A stretch of DNA of 12,209 bases from NCBI GenBank assembly GCA_945862035.1, contig CAMAXB010000062.1, forward strand, positions 1 through 12,209. The letters are read 5' to 3'. Numbering within the stretch: the first letter of the stretch is position 1; each line of letters begins with the position of its first letter. The position numbers and the translations under genes were made by a program. This document shows, piece after piece, positions 1 to 6,305 of the stretch. The stretch is from Opitutus sp. GAS368. GTDB lineage: Bacteria; Verrucomicrobiota; Verrucomicrobiia; Opitutales; Opitutaceae. The notes under the pieces are model-generated. The model saw only the letters and a program-made list of their open reading frames with translations, was not told where the DNA came from and searched no databases.

Positions 1-243
1 AGATGGGGCCCCGACTTGGTCGGGGAGTGCGCAGCACCCGACCGCAGGTCGGCCAATCCCCCCCTCTCCGCCAGTTCCGCGACCCACCTCGCACTGGCCC
101 GCTGTGTTTCCTTCGCAACCCGGGTGTCAAAGTCGGGGGGATGAGAACCCCGGGGTTCGTCGGAGTCCCGCGGCTGCGGGACGGAGATGGGGCCCCGACT
201 TGGTCGGGGAGTGCGCAGCACCCGACCGCAGGTCGGCCAATCC
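1..243. repeat. Two direct copies of a hairpin-rich intergenic repeat
   Basis: A block of about 59 bases at 1-59 recurs identically at 185-243, a spacing of 184; similarity fades out over the following dozen bases. Each copy holds two hairpins: a 7-bp stem with loop TTG (9-25, again 193-209) and a 6-bp stem with loop GCA (38-52, again 222-236). Between the copies lie a perfect 14-base palindrome (145-158) and a 7-bp stem with a 4-base loop (165-182). Copy 1 begins at base 1, so the array may extend to the left. The pattern resembles REP/MITE-like palindromic units. The short open frames across it look like translations of repeat and are not called. Confidence 0.8.
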
Positions 244-274
244 TCCTCTCTCTCCGCCACCCTTCGCCCGTTGT

Positions 275-707
275 TACACCAATAATCTCAGACCACGCCT
301 GAGAGATCACAATGAAGGCAGGAACGACAACACGGCGGCGGCTCTCTCTGCTGTCACCGGTGCAGCCAAACCCTTGCTGCTCACGACCCGGCAACAATTT
401 AAGATGGAGAGGGCGCTCCAACTTCGCCTCTTCCGTCGCGAATGCTCTCTTGCCGATATCGTCGAAGCCGGTGACCGCCTGCAAGCTGACCTCGCCGCCG
501 GCGCCGTGATCAGCGCCAACCTTCCCTTGCCTCCTGTACTGGCACTCGCGCGTAGCCTGACCAGCGCCCACCGCGCGCGCTTCGGCCGCCGCACCTTTCG
601 ATGTTTTCCATGTCGCGGCCGCCCTGCACCTCAGGGCCTCAGCCTTCCTGAGCTTTGACGGCCGGCAGCTCGAGCCCGCTCGCGCCGTCGGTCTGCGCGT
701 CGTTTGA
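275..707 (+). pseudogene. Degraded VapC-like PIN-domain toxin gene, N-terminus lost and frameshifted
   Basis: Joining two frames gives a PIN-domain protein. The first runs to about base 598 and includes LLLTTRQQFKMERALQLR and the helix around SLADIVEAGDRLQADL. The second starts at base 600 and reads DVFHVAAALHLRASAFLSFD and then GRQLEPARAVGLRVV, ending in TGA at 705-707. One surplus base in TTTCGAT (596-602) separates them; removing it restores the usual acidic Asp before the HVAAA helix. The Glu of KMERAL and the Asp of LSFDGRQ are also kept, but the N-terminal Asp and a start codon are not recognisable. The in-frame YTNNLRPRLRDHNEG at 275-319 may be a decayed N-terminus. VapC toxins are Mg-dependent ribonucleases paired with a VapB antitoxin; no antitoxin is visible, and the repeat lies where one would be expected. 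A dead relic is most likely; a sequencing error is the alternative for the frameshift only. Confidence 0.7.
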
Positions 708-771
708 TTCGTTGGCTCTAGCGAATTTTCGTGTCTTTCCCCGCCCGACAGCTTTTTTCTGGTTCCTTTCC

Positions 772-1623
772 ATGCGCTTCCACAAGTACCACGCCCTCGG
801 CAATGACTACCTCGTCCTGAACCCCGCGGATTTTCCCGGCTGGTCGATCCCGACCGAGGACCAGACGCGCGTGATCTGCCACCGCAATTTTGGCGTGGGC
901 TCCGATGGCATCCTCTGGGGTCCCCTCCCCTCCAAGCAGAGCGAGTTCGGCCTACGCATCTTCAACCCGGATGGCTCCGAGGCCGAGAAGTCTGGCAACG
1001 GCCTGCGTATCTTCTCCCGCTTCCTTTGGGATCAGGGTTTGGTCAAAAATCCGAAGTTCACGGTCGAGACGCCCGGCGGCCACGTTGAGTCCGAGATCAT
1101 GGACAACGGCCGACTCATCACGGTCGCGATGGGCAAGGTCAGTTTCGACAGCGCCAAAATCCCCGTCGTCGGTGCGCCGCGCGAGGTCATCAACGAAACG
1201 ATCCAAATCCAGGACCGCGCGTTCACTTTCTGCGCCGCCACGATCGGCAACCCGCACTGCGTACTGCCCCTGCCCGCGGTCTCGGAAAAGCTCGCCCGCC
1301 AGTACGGTCCGGACCTCGAGGTCCACCCGAACTTTCCCCGCAAGACCAATGTCCAATTCCTGCAGGTGATTGATCGCGCCAATATTCGCATCGAGATCTG
1401 GGAGCGCGGCGCCGGCTACACGCTGGCCTCCGGCAGCAGCTCCAGCGCGGCCGCGGCCGTCGCCCATAAACTCGGCCTAGTCGATCGCAACGTGACCGTC
1501 CACATGCCCGGCGGCCAGATCGGCATCCGCATCGGTGACGATTTTTCGATCATGATGACCGGCACCGTCAACAAGGTCGCCGAGGGCGTGATGCATCCCG
1601 AGCTCTTCGCGGTGAAAGTCTGA
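772..1623 (+). CDS. dapF: DapF-family protein (diaminopimelate epimerase fold) with both catalytic Cys replaced by Ser
   Basis: The 283-residue product matches diaminopimelate epimerase along its whole length: FHKYHALGNDYLVLN at the N-terminus, RNFGVGSDG (38-46), FNPDGSEAEKSGNGLRIF (64-81), IGNPHC (158-163), RKTNVQF (190-196), WERGAG (220-225) and MPGG (245-248). DapF converts LL- to meso-diaminopimelate for lysine and peptidoglycan synthesis, using two cysteines as acid and base. Here the first, normally in CGNG, is Ser74 (SGNG); the second, normally in ACGTG, is Ser230 (ASGSS). The other substrate-contact residues (Asn, Glu-Arg) look intact, so this is not simple decay. It may be a serine-type subfamily, a different isomerase of the DapF/PhzF/PrpF fold, or an inactive relative. 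ATG 772 is chosen because the family N-terminus begins there; the open frame extends upstream across the toxin relic. No Shine-Dalgarno sequence is seen. Confidence 0.88.
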   Translation: MRFHKYHALGNDYLVLNPADFPGWSIPTEDQTRVICHRNFGVGSDGILWGPLPSKQSEFGLRIFNPDGSEAEKSGNGLRIFSRFLWDQGLVKNPKFTVETPGGHVESEIMDNGRLITVAMGKVSFDSAKIPVVGAPREVINETIQIQDRAFTFCAATIGNPHCVLPLPAVSEKLARQYGPDLEVHPNFPRKTNVQFLQVIDRANIRIEIWERGAGYTLASGSSSSAAAAVAHKLGLVDRNVTVHMPGGQIGIRIGDDFSIMMTGTVNKVAEGVMHPELFAVKV

Positions 1624-1655
1624 TCGCGCAAAAGATCCGGCGGATCAAAGACTCA

Positions 1656-1920
1656 CCACGGAATACACGGAGCACACCGAAACGAGCCGGCCGATCTGAA
1701 TTTAGGGCCGAATCGCGAGACGGAAACCAACCGACCCTCGCGCTCAACAGTATCCATTCTCGGCGCCCTGAGCTGGAAACTACGAATCACTCAAAAACTC
1801 AGGAGTAAGCCGAAGGCTCTTCTTCGCGCCACTTTCCCGCGCGTACACCGTTCTGTCGGCATATCCTGCAGGGATCCTAGGTCTCGTTTCTTCCATCCGT
1901 GTATTCCGTGTGTTCCGTGG
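1656..1920. repeat. Inverted pair of an ACGGAA-type intergenic repeat
   Basis: The gene-free stretch between the DapF-like gene and the terminator at 1969 is framed by an inverted repeat. Bases 1656-1677 match the reverse complement of 1899-1920 at 19 of 22 positions; both arms are built from the sub-motif CCACGGAAYACACGGA. The 221 bases between the arms show no convincing gene. The minus-strand frame at 1780-1968 has the peptide PRNTRNTR, which is just the repeat translated. It may be a small non-autonomous element or two independent insertions of a dispersed repeat. Confidence 0.65.
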
Positions 1921-1968
1921 TTCCACCGGATTTCTCCTATCGGTCGGTGATTCGAATTTGGGCTGCAC

Positions 1969-1999
1969 AAAAAAACCGGGGCCCCTCGCGGGACCCCGG
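1969..1999 (-). terminator. Rho-independent terminator of the peroxiredoxin-like gene
   Basis: Read on the minus strand, CCGGGGTCCC, loop GCGA, GGGGCCCCGG form a 10-bp stem with one G-T pair and a GNRA-type tetraloop, followed at once by seven T. It lies about 30 bases past the stop codon of the minus-strand gene ending at 2030. Confidence 0.93.
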
Positions 2000-2029
2000 T
2001 GTCGTGGCTAACGCAAATTTTGGCTCAGC

Positions 2030-2644
2030 TCAGTACTTCACGTTGCAGCCGTACGGCTCGGATGTCGGCTTCGCGACCGGCTTGCCGGCCTTCACCGCCG
2101 CGAGGGCCGAGTTCACGTAGTTCTCGGCCTTGGCGATGTCGGCGACGTTCGCACTGCGGATGCTGTCGATCGCGCCGTTGTAGACGAGGACGCCCGCGGC
2201 ATTGATCACGTACATGTGGGGCGTGGTCTTAGCGTCATAAAGACGGCCCACCGCGGAGTTCTGGTCGCGGAAGTACGCCGTGGGCGCCGCGCCCTGCTGG
2301 GCGAGCCAGGCAGTGGACTTGGCGACGTCGAAATCCCCTTGGGCACCCGGGACGCCGGAGTTGATCGTCAGCCAGACCACCCCATCTGCCACGGCGGCCT
2401 TCTGGGTCTTGGGCATGTTGCCGCTACCGTAGTGCTTGACCACGAACGGACACTCCGGATTGACCCACTCGAGCACCACGGTCTTTCCGCGGAAACTGGA
2501 CAAGGTGTGTTCGGCTCCAGTGATATCCGTGAGGGTGAAATCAGGCGCCGGCTGGCCGATGACCGGCCCCTTGGCCTGAACGCCGAGAATAAACGCGGAC
2601 GCAAACGCCGCGAGGACTGAAAGGGACTTGAGACAGGATTTCAT
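2030..2644 (-). CDS. Exported peroxiredoxin/thioredoxin-fold (AhpC/TSA-like redoxin) protein
   Basis: The 204-residue protein starts with a signal peptide (basic MKSCLK, hydrophobic stretch 8-22, likely cleavage after VQA near residue 24), so it should act outside the cytoplasm. The mature part has the redoxin pattern: GQPAPDFTLTDITG (30-43), LSSFRGKTVVLEWVNPECPF (48-67) and TTPHMYVIN (140-148) with the cis-proline at 142. Cys65 in NPECPF is the likely peroxidatic or reactive cysteine. There is no CXXC, so it is not a classic TlpA/ResA oxidoreductase. A second cysteine, Cys200, lies in the C-terminal YGCNVKY and could act as resolving residue. It probably reduces peroxides or protein thiols in the periplasm; the substrate cannot be read from sequence. 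ATG 2644 is fixed by the signal peptide; AGAAGG lies rather far (about 19 bases) upstream. A strong terminator follows, so it is probably transcribed alone. Confidence 0.85.
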   Translation of the reverse strand: MKSCLKSLSVLAAFASAFILGVQAKGPVIGQPAPDFTLTDITGAEHTLSSFRGKTVVLEWVNPECPFVVKHYGSGNMPKTQKAAVADGVVWLTINSGVPGAQGDFDVAKSTAWLAQQGAAPTAYFRDQNSAVGRLYDAKTTPHMYVINAAGVLVYNGAIDSIRSANVADIAKAENYVNSALAAVKAGKPVAKPTSEPYGCNVKY

Positions 2645-2781
2645 GGTGAGAAATGAAGTGAGTACCTTCTTGAGAGTAACGGGACTCCTCTCTCATTCCA
2701 CAAATTTGCATCGGCGGCTGCCCCGCCGCTGCCGATTCGCGTTGCCCGCTGGGGTGGAGTTGCCCAATCCTCACGTCTCGA

Positions 2782-3027
2782 ATGGGATGGCCCGCCAACC
2801 TCTTTCGTACGGCGTGGGGTCTGATCCTCTGGAACCTGCGCAATTCGCTGTCCTGCGCCCGGCGCGGACAGGGCCGTTGCCCGTGTCAAAATCCATCGGA
2901 TTCGCGTCTGGCCGCTCAGACCGGATGCGAGGCGGTCCTGCCCATGCTCCAGCCGCTGCCCCTCGACGTCTCCTACGCGCTGCTGGACCGCTTCCGACGG
3001 CCCGTCGTCCCCGCCCCCAAACCCTGA
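2782..3027 (+). CDS. Small cysteine-containing protein, unknown function
   Basis: This 81-residue product is not assigned to a family. Residues 1-24 are amphipathic to hydrophobic with three tryptophans (WPANLFRTAWGLILWNLRN), suggesting membrane or protein contact. A basic, cysteine-rich part follows: Cys25, then CPC (33-35), QNPSDS, and Cys49 in TGCEAV. Four cysteines in 25 residues could bind a metal, but the spacing is not a known zinc-finger pattern to me. The C-terminal part ends in a proline-rich tail, PVVPAPKP. Codon choice is like that of neighbouring genes. It ends six bases before the start of the next tiny gene, so the two are probably translated together. The start is the first ATG in frame; an upstream GTG or TTG is not excluded. 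Confidence 0.6.
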   Translation: MGWPANLFRTAWGLILWNLRNSLSCARRGQGRCPCQNPSDSRLAAQTGCEAVLPMLQPLPLDVSYALLDRFRRPVVPAPKP

Positions 3028-3033
3028 GCCGCC

Positions 3034-3126
3034 ATGCTCCTTCGCCTCACGCAAAAGGAACGACTCGCCCTCTTCGCGGTCGCAACGCTTCTCCTGCTGG
3101 GCGTCATCGGTCTCTGGGTCCTTTGA
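3034..3126 (+). CDS. 30-residue single-span membrane peptide
   Basis: The product starts MLLRLTQKERLALFAV and ends LLGVIGLWVL. A basic/polar head (residues 4-10) is followed by about 20 hydrophobic residues running to the C-terminus, as in a signal-anchor or a small single-span inner-membrane protein with a cytoplasmic head. It begins six bases after the stop of the 81-residue gene and probably depends on it for translation. It is below the usual size limit of gene finders. Alternatively it is the remnant N-terminus of a longer membrane-anchored protein, cut short at TGA 3124. Confidence 0.5.
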   Translation: MLLRLTQKERLALFAVATLLLLGVIGLWVL

Positions 3127-3313
3127 TCGCCCAGCCTCCTCCCCCCCGGGCCACATCCTGCTGAATTCGAGTTGATTCAAACATCCGGTCATCAATGCTC
3201 GCATCCGATTTTCGTCCTGACGCGTAACGTCCTATGGAATGTCATTGGCCACAGCGATCGGTTTCCCTCTCTCGTCCGCCCTCCACGGCGGCGAATCATG
3301 GCGGCTTGATCGC

Positions 3314-3919
3314 ATGAGCTCACCTTCCCTTTCTCCTGAGCCGGCGGAACGTTCCCGTCAGGACGAGGACGCCCGCCTGCTCCAACTGGTCGCGTCCGGC
3401 GACCGGGATGCTTTTGCCCGGCTCTACGATCGGTTCTCCAAGCCCCTGTTTTCCATCGCTCTGCGGGTGCTGAGCGACGCGCGCGAAGCCGAGGACATCG
3501 TCCACGATGTCTTCGTTTCGCTTTGGGAAAAGTCCGGCGGCTTCGAATCGAACCGCGGCTCGGCCTTCGCGTGGTGCGTGACCATGACCCGAAACCGGGC
3601 CATCGACCGGGTCAGGGCGCGCAAGCGGCGCAGCGAACTGCTCAGCGAATCCGTCCCGTCCGATCTGGGCTATGAGGTCAATGAGGCCGGCGCCGGCGAC
3701 TCAGCCGATGAGCTCTGGGGCAAGGAGAAGGCCGCCGCCGTGCGTGCAGCCCTCGCCAATCTTCCCGCCGAGCAGCGCGCCGCACTGCAGCTCGCCTATT
3801 ACAGCGGCCTCACCCAACAGGAAATCGCCGAAAAGCTGCGTGAGCCGCTCGGCACCGTGAAGGCCCGCATTCGCCGCGGCCTCCTCAAGCTCCGGGAGTT
3901 TCTTCCGTCACGCCTATGA
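3314..3919 (+). CDS. ECF-type RNA polymerase sigma factor, SigK-like
   Basis: The 201-residue protein has the two-domain build of an ECF sigma factor. Region 2 covers DAFARLYDRFSKPLFSIAL through AEDIVHDVFVSLWEK to the basic RVRARKRR. Region 4 covers VRAALANLPAEQRAALQLAY and then the helix-turn-helix around LTQQEIAEKLREPLGTVKAR and IRRGLLKLREFL. It redirects RNA polymerase to a set of stress or envelope promoters, and the partner gene suggests the SigK/RskA type (ECF19-like). The frame is open from ATG 3239, but the added 25 residues are unlike the family and ATG 3314 (MSSPSLSPEP) is preferred. Its TGA overlaps the ATG of the anti-sigma gene, a normal arrangement for translational coupling. 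I could not recognise an autoregulated promoter upstream with confidence. Confidence 0.9.
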   Translation: MSSPSLSPEPAERSRQDEDARLLQLVASGDRDAFARLYDRFSKPLFSIALRVLSDAREAEDIVHDVFVSLWEKSGGFESNRGSAFAWCVTMTRNRAIDRVRARKRRSELLSESVPSDLGYEVNEAGAGDSADELWGKEKAAAVRAALANLPAEQRAALQLAYYSGLTQQEIAEKLREPLGTVKARIRRGLLKLREFLPSRL

Positions 3920-4773
3920 TCGACGAACGCACTGAGGAAGTCGCTTCGCTCTACGCCCTCGACCTGCTTGAAAGCGGCGAAAAGTCGGCTTTCGAGGCAG
4001 CCCTCCGCCAAGACTCTGCCCTGCGCAGCCTGGTCGATGAGCTTCGCCAGTCGTCCTCCGCCCTCTTCGCCGTCGCCCCGGCCGCCACGCCCTCCGCTGC
4101 CCTGCGCGCCCGCGTGCTCGCCATCCCCGGCCGTTCCGCGCCAGCAGCGGCTCCGGCCAAGGTGGAGACGAATGTGCTTCCCTTCCGCCTGCCCGTCTGG
4201 AGCCCATGGGCCGTCGCCGCAGGGTTTGCCGTAGCCACAGGCTGGTTCGCCCAACTGTACGTCGCGACCGAGGCTTCGCTTGTGGCCGCCCGCGAAGGAG
4301 CCGCCATCGCCCGGGTCGAGTCCGAAAGCACCCGGCAGTTGCTCGAGGCCGAGCGCCTTCTCGGCCAGCGCCAGATTGCCGATCTCCGCACGGCAGATGT
4401 CCGCATCGCCCAACTGCAGCAGCAGGCCGATCTCGCCTCCTTCAAGATCAGTTCACTCGCCTCGCTGCTCGGTGAGTCGTCCGAAGCCCAAGCCATCGCG
4501 GTCTGGAGTCCTGCCGCCCAGCAGGGCGTCCTCAGCGTCGAAAAGCTGCCCGCTCTTGCCGCCGACCAGGACTATCAGCTCTGGGTGGTTGATCCACAGT
4601 ACCCGATCCCGGTCGACGGCGGCGTTTTCACGGTAGATCCGGCCAGCGGCACCGCCCGCCTGGCGTTCCGCCCGAAGCAGCCCGTCGCGCAGGTCGCCAA
4701 GTTTGCGATCAGCCTCGAGCGCAAAGGCGGCGTGCCCAAGGCCGAGGGGCCGATGGTCCTGCTCAGCCCCTGA
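3916..4773 (+). CDS. RskA-like membrane anti-sigma factor
   Basis: The 285-residue protein has three parts. Residues 1-70 form a helical anti-sigma domain (EEVASLYALDLLESGEKSAF) with no HXXXCXXC, so it lacks the zinc site of ZAS-type anti-sigma factors. A membrane span lies at about 94-116 (WSPWAVAAGFAVATGWF). The C-terminal part is the RskA domain of the anti-sigma-K family: QLWVVDP (221-227), PVDGGVFTV (232-240), a run of beta strands, and KGGVPKAEGPMVL (270-282). It should hold the upstream sigma factor at the membrane, with the C-terminal domain outside sensing a signal, probably through regulated proteolysis. Unusual is a helix-rich stretch of about 55 residues after the span (118-175, many Ala, Leu, Glu and Gln) that could be a coiled-coil stalk. 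Its ATG lies in the ATGA overlap with the sigma gene; stop to fabV is 91 bases. Confidence 0.88.
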   Translation: MIDERTEEVASLYALDLLESGEKSAFEAALRQDSALRSLVDELRQSSSALFAVAPAATPSAALRARVLAIPGRSAPAAAPAKVETNVLPFRLPVWSPWAVAAGFAVATGWFAQLYVATEASLVAAREGAAIARVESESTRQLLEAERLLGQRQIADLRTADVRIAQLQQQADLASFKISSLASLLGESSEAQAIAVWSPAAQQGVLSVEKLPALAADQDYQLWVVDPQYPIPVDGGVFTVDPASGTARLAFRPKQPVAQVAKFAISLERKGGVPKAEGPMVLLSP

Positions 4774-4864
4774 TCACTGCGGCGTTTGCCGCGGCTGTTC
4801 GGCCCGGTGGACCAACTTTGCCACTTGCCTCCGGGAAGCCACGCCCGAAACTTCGCGCCCTGCC

Positions 4865-6052
4865 ATGGTCATCAAACCCAAAGTTCGTGGATTCGTGTGT
4901 GTCACTGCTCACCCCGGCGGCTGCGCCGCTCAGGTGCAGGAGCAGATCGATTACGTGAAGGCCAAGGGTCCCGTCAAAGACGGTCCCCGCAAGGTCCTCG
5001 TGATCGGCGCTTCCACCGGCTACGGCCTCGCCTCGCGCATCACGTCCGCCTTCGGCTCAGGTGCGGCCACCGTCGGCGTGTTCTATGAGCGCCCCTCCGA
5101 GGAGGGCCGCACCGCCACGCCAGGCTGGTACAACACCATCGCCTTCACCCGCGCCGCCAAGGCCGCCGGTCTCTACGCCCGCAATTTCAACGGCGACGCG
5201 TTTTCCGATCCCATCAAGCAGGAGGTCATCGCCGCCCTCAAGGCCGACGTCGGCCCGGTCGACCTCGTCGTCTACTCCCTCGCCTCGCCCCGCCGCACCC
5301 ACCCCACGACCGGAGTGGTCCATAAGTCCGTCCTGAAGCCGGTCGGCACCTCCTACACCAACAAGACGGTCGACACCGACAAGGGTATCGTCAGCGAGGT
5401 CACGATCGAGCCGGCCAACGAGGCCGAGATCGCGGACACCTCCGCCGTCATGGGGGGTGATGATTGGGAAATGTGGATGAACGCGCTGAATGACGCGGGC
5501 CTCATCGCCCCCGGCGCCACCTCCGTGGCCTATTCCTACATCGGGCCCGAGGTCACCTGGCCGATCTACAAGAACGGCACCATCGGCCTCGCCAAGAACG
5601 GCCTCGAGCGCTCCGCGCGCAAGATCGATGCGATGCTGAAGGTCAACGGCTACGGCCGCGCCTTCATCTCGGTCAATAAGGCGCTCGTTACGCAGGCTAG
5701 CTCCGCCATCCCGGTCGTGCCGCTCTACATCTCGATCCTCTACAAGATCATGAAGGCTAAGAACACGCACGAGGGCTGCATCGAGCAGATCCAGCGCCTG
5801 TTCGCCACGCAGATGTACAATGGCAGTGCCCTCGGCTTCGACGAAGCCGGCCGTGTCCGCATCGACGACTGGGAGATGCGCCCGGAGATCCAGACCGAGG
5901 TCGCCAAGATCTGGCCGCAGGTCACGACCGAGAATCTCGCCACCCTGACCGACATTGCCGGCTACCGCACCGAATTCCTCAAACTCTTCGGCTTCGGCCT
6001 CCCCGGCATCAACTATGAGTCCGAGGTCGAGCCGCACGTGGTGATGGAGTAA
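4865..6052 (+). CDS. fabV: FabV-type trans-2-enoyl-ACP/CoA reductase (NADH)
   Basis: The 395-residue protein is a full-length FabV, the enoyl reductase that performs the last step of each fatty acid elongation cycle in the cytoplasm and replaces or backs up FabI. It is of the triclosan-insensitive class. Visible signatures are the family N-terminus VIKPKVRGFVCVTAHPGGC, the nucleotide-binding glycine loop GASTGYGLASR (48-58), the SLASPRRTHP segment, and the active-site Tyr235-X8-Lys244 in IYKNGTIGLAK, in the register known for the family. The C-terminal third (IQRLFATQMYNG and following) is also typical. ATG 4865 matches the family start; the open frame continues upstream into the anti-sigma gene. 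No Shine-Dalgarno sequence is seen. It could be cotranscribed with the sigma/anti-sigma pair 91 bases upstream or have its own promoter. It has its own terminator. No other fatty acid synthesis gene is nearby. Confidence 0.96.
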   Translation: MVIKPKVRGFVCVTAHPGGCAAQVQEQIDYVKAKGPVKDGPRKVLVIGASTGYGLASRITSAFGSGAATVGVFYERPSEEGRTATPGWYNTIAFTRAAKAAGLYARNFNGDAFSDPIKQEVIAALKADVGPVDLVVYSLASPRRTHPTTGVVHKSVLKPVGTSYTNKTVDTDKGIVSEVTIEPANEAEIADTSAVMGGDDWEMWMNALNDAGLIAPGATSVAYSYIGPEVTWPIYKNGTIGLAKNGLERSARKIDAMLKVNGYGRAFISVNKALVTQASSAIPVVPLYISILYKIMKAKNTHEGCIEQIQRLFATQMYNGSALGFDEAGRVRIDDWEMRPEIQTEVAKIWPQVTTENLATLTDIAGYRTEFLKLFGFGLPGINYESEVEPHVVME

Positions 6053-6083
6053 GGCGGTACGGCCGCTCCCCCCTCGAAAAACT

Positions 6084-6109
6084 AGACCCGGGTATCACTC
6101 GGGTCTTTT
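6084..6109 (+). terminator. Rho-independent terminator after fabV
   Basis: AGACCCG (6084-6090), a 9-base loop and CGGGTCT (6100-6106) form a 7-bp stem that runs straight into TTTT and a T-rich tail, 31 bases after the fabV stop. Confidence 0.88.
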
Positions 6110-6182
6110 GCTTTATTCCTGCCGCTCAAACCGATTTGGCAAAGGAACATGCAGAAAGACGGAGAATCGGATTCTTTGAACA

Positions 6183-6255
6183 GGAGGAAACGGAGTCGAG
6201 CAGGAGGTAAGATCCCATCCTTGAGCCCGATTTCTCAGTTCTCTCCGTTGCCTCC
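6183..6255. repeat. Inverted GGAGGMAACGGAG intergenic repeat
   Basis: Bases 6183-6195 and the reverse complement of 6243-6255 match at 12 of 13 positions. The left arm sits in a purine-rich run with further copies of AGGAGG and CGGAG (6160-6208). The gene-free stretch 6110-6305 between the fabV terminator and the end of the RidA-like gene holds nothing else that I can recognise. The short plus-strand frame from 6149 spans the repeat and has no family likeness. Confidence 0.5.
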
Positions 6256-6305
6256 TATAAAAAAGTTCGTGGATCATTTCCTCGTGATCCCCGAGCCCAC
6301 TGGCT

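Noticed and set aside
1..243. CRISPR array or tandem satellite
   Set aside because: Only two copies are visible, the spacing of 184 is far too long for CRISPR, and the unit itself is two hairpins; no cas gene is present.
1780..1968. 62-residue minus-strand frame between the DapF-like gene and the redoxin
   Set aside because: The PRNTRNTR peptide is a translation of the ACGGAA-type repeat arm; no start context and no conservation expected.
2628..3204. Larger frames on both strands over the two small genes
   Set aside because: The plus frame from 2628 and minus frame ending at 2641 are Arg/Pro/Gly-rich without family likeness; the minus frame also overlaps the redoxin start. The 81- and 30-codon frames fit better.
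3127..3313. Sigma-factor promoter before the sigma gene
   Set aside because: TTGATT near 3172 and an AT-rich patch about 16 bases on are too weak to call a promoter, and no ECF-type AAC/GTC pair at fitting spacing was convincing.
5057..6037. 326-residue minus-strand open frame
   Set aside because: Antisense shadow of fabV with low-complexity Asp/Gly/Val/Arg composition and no recognisable domain.
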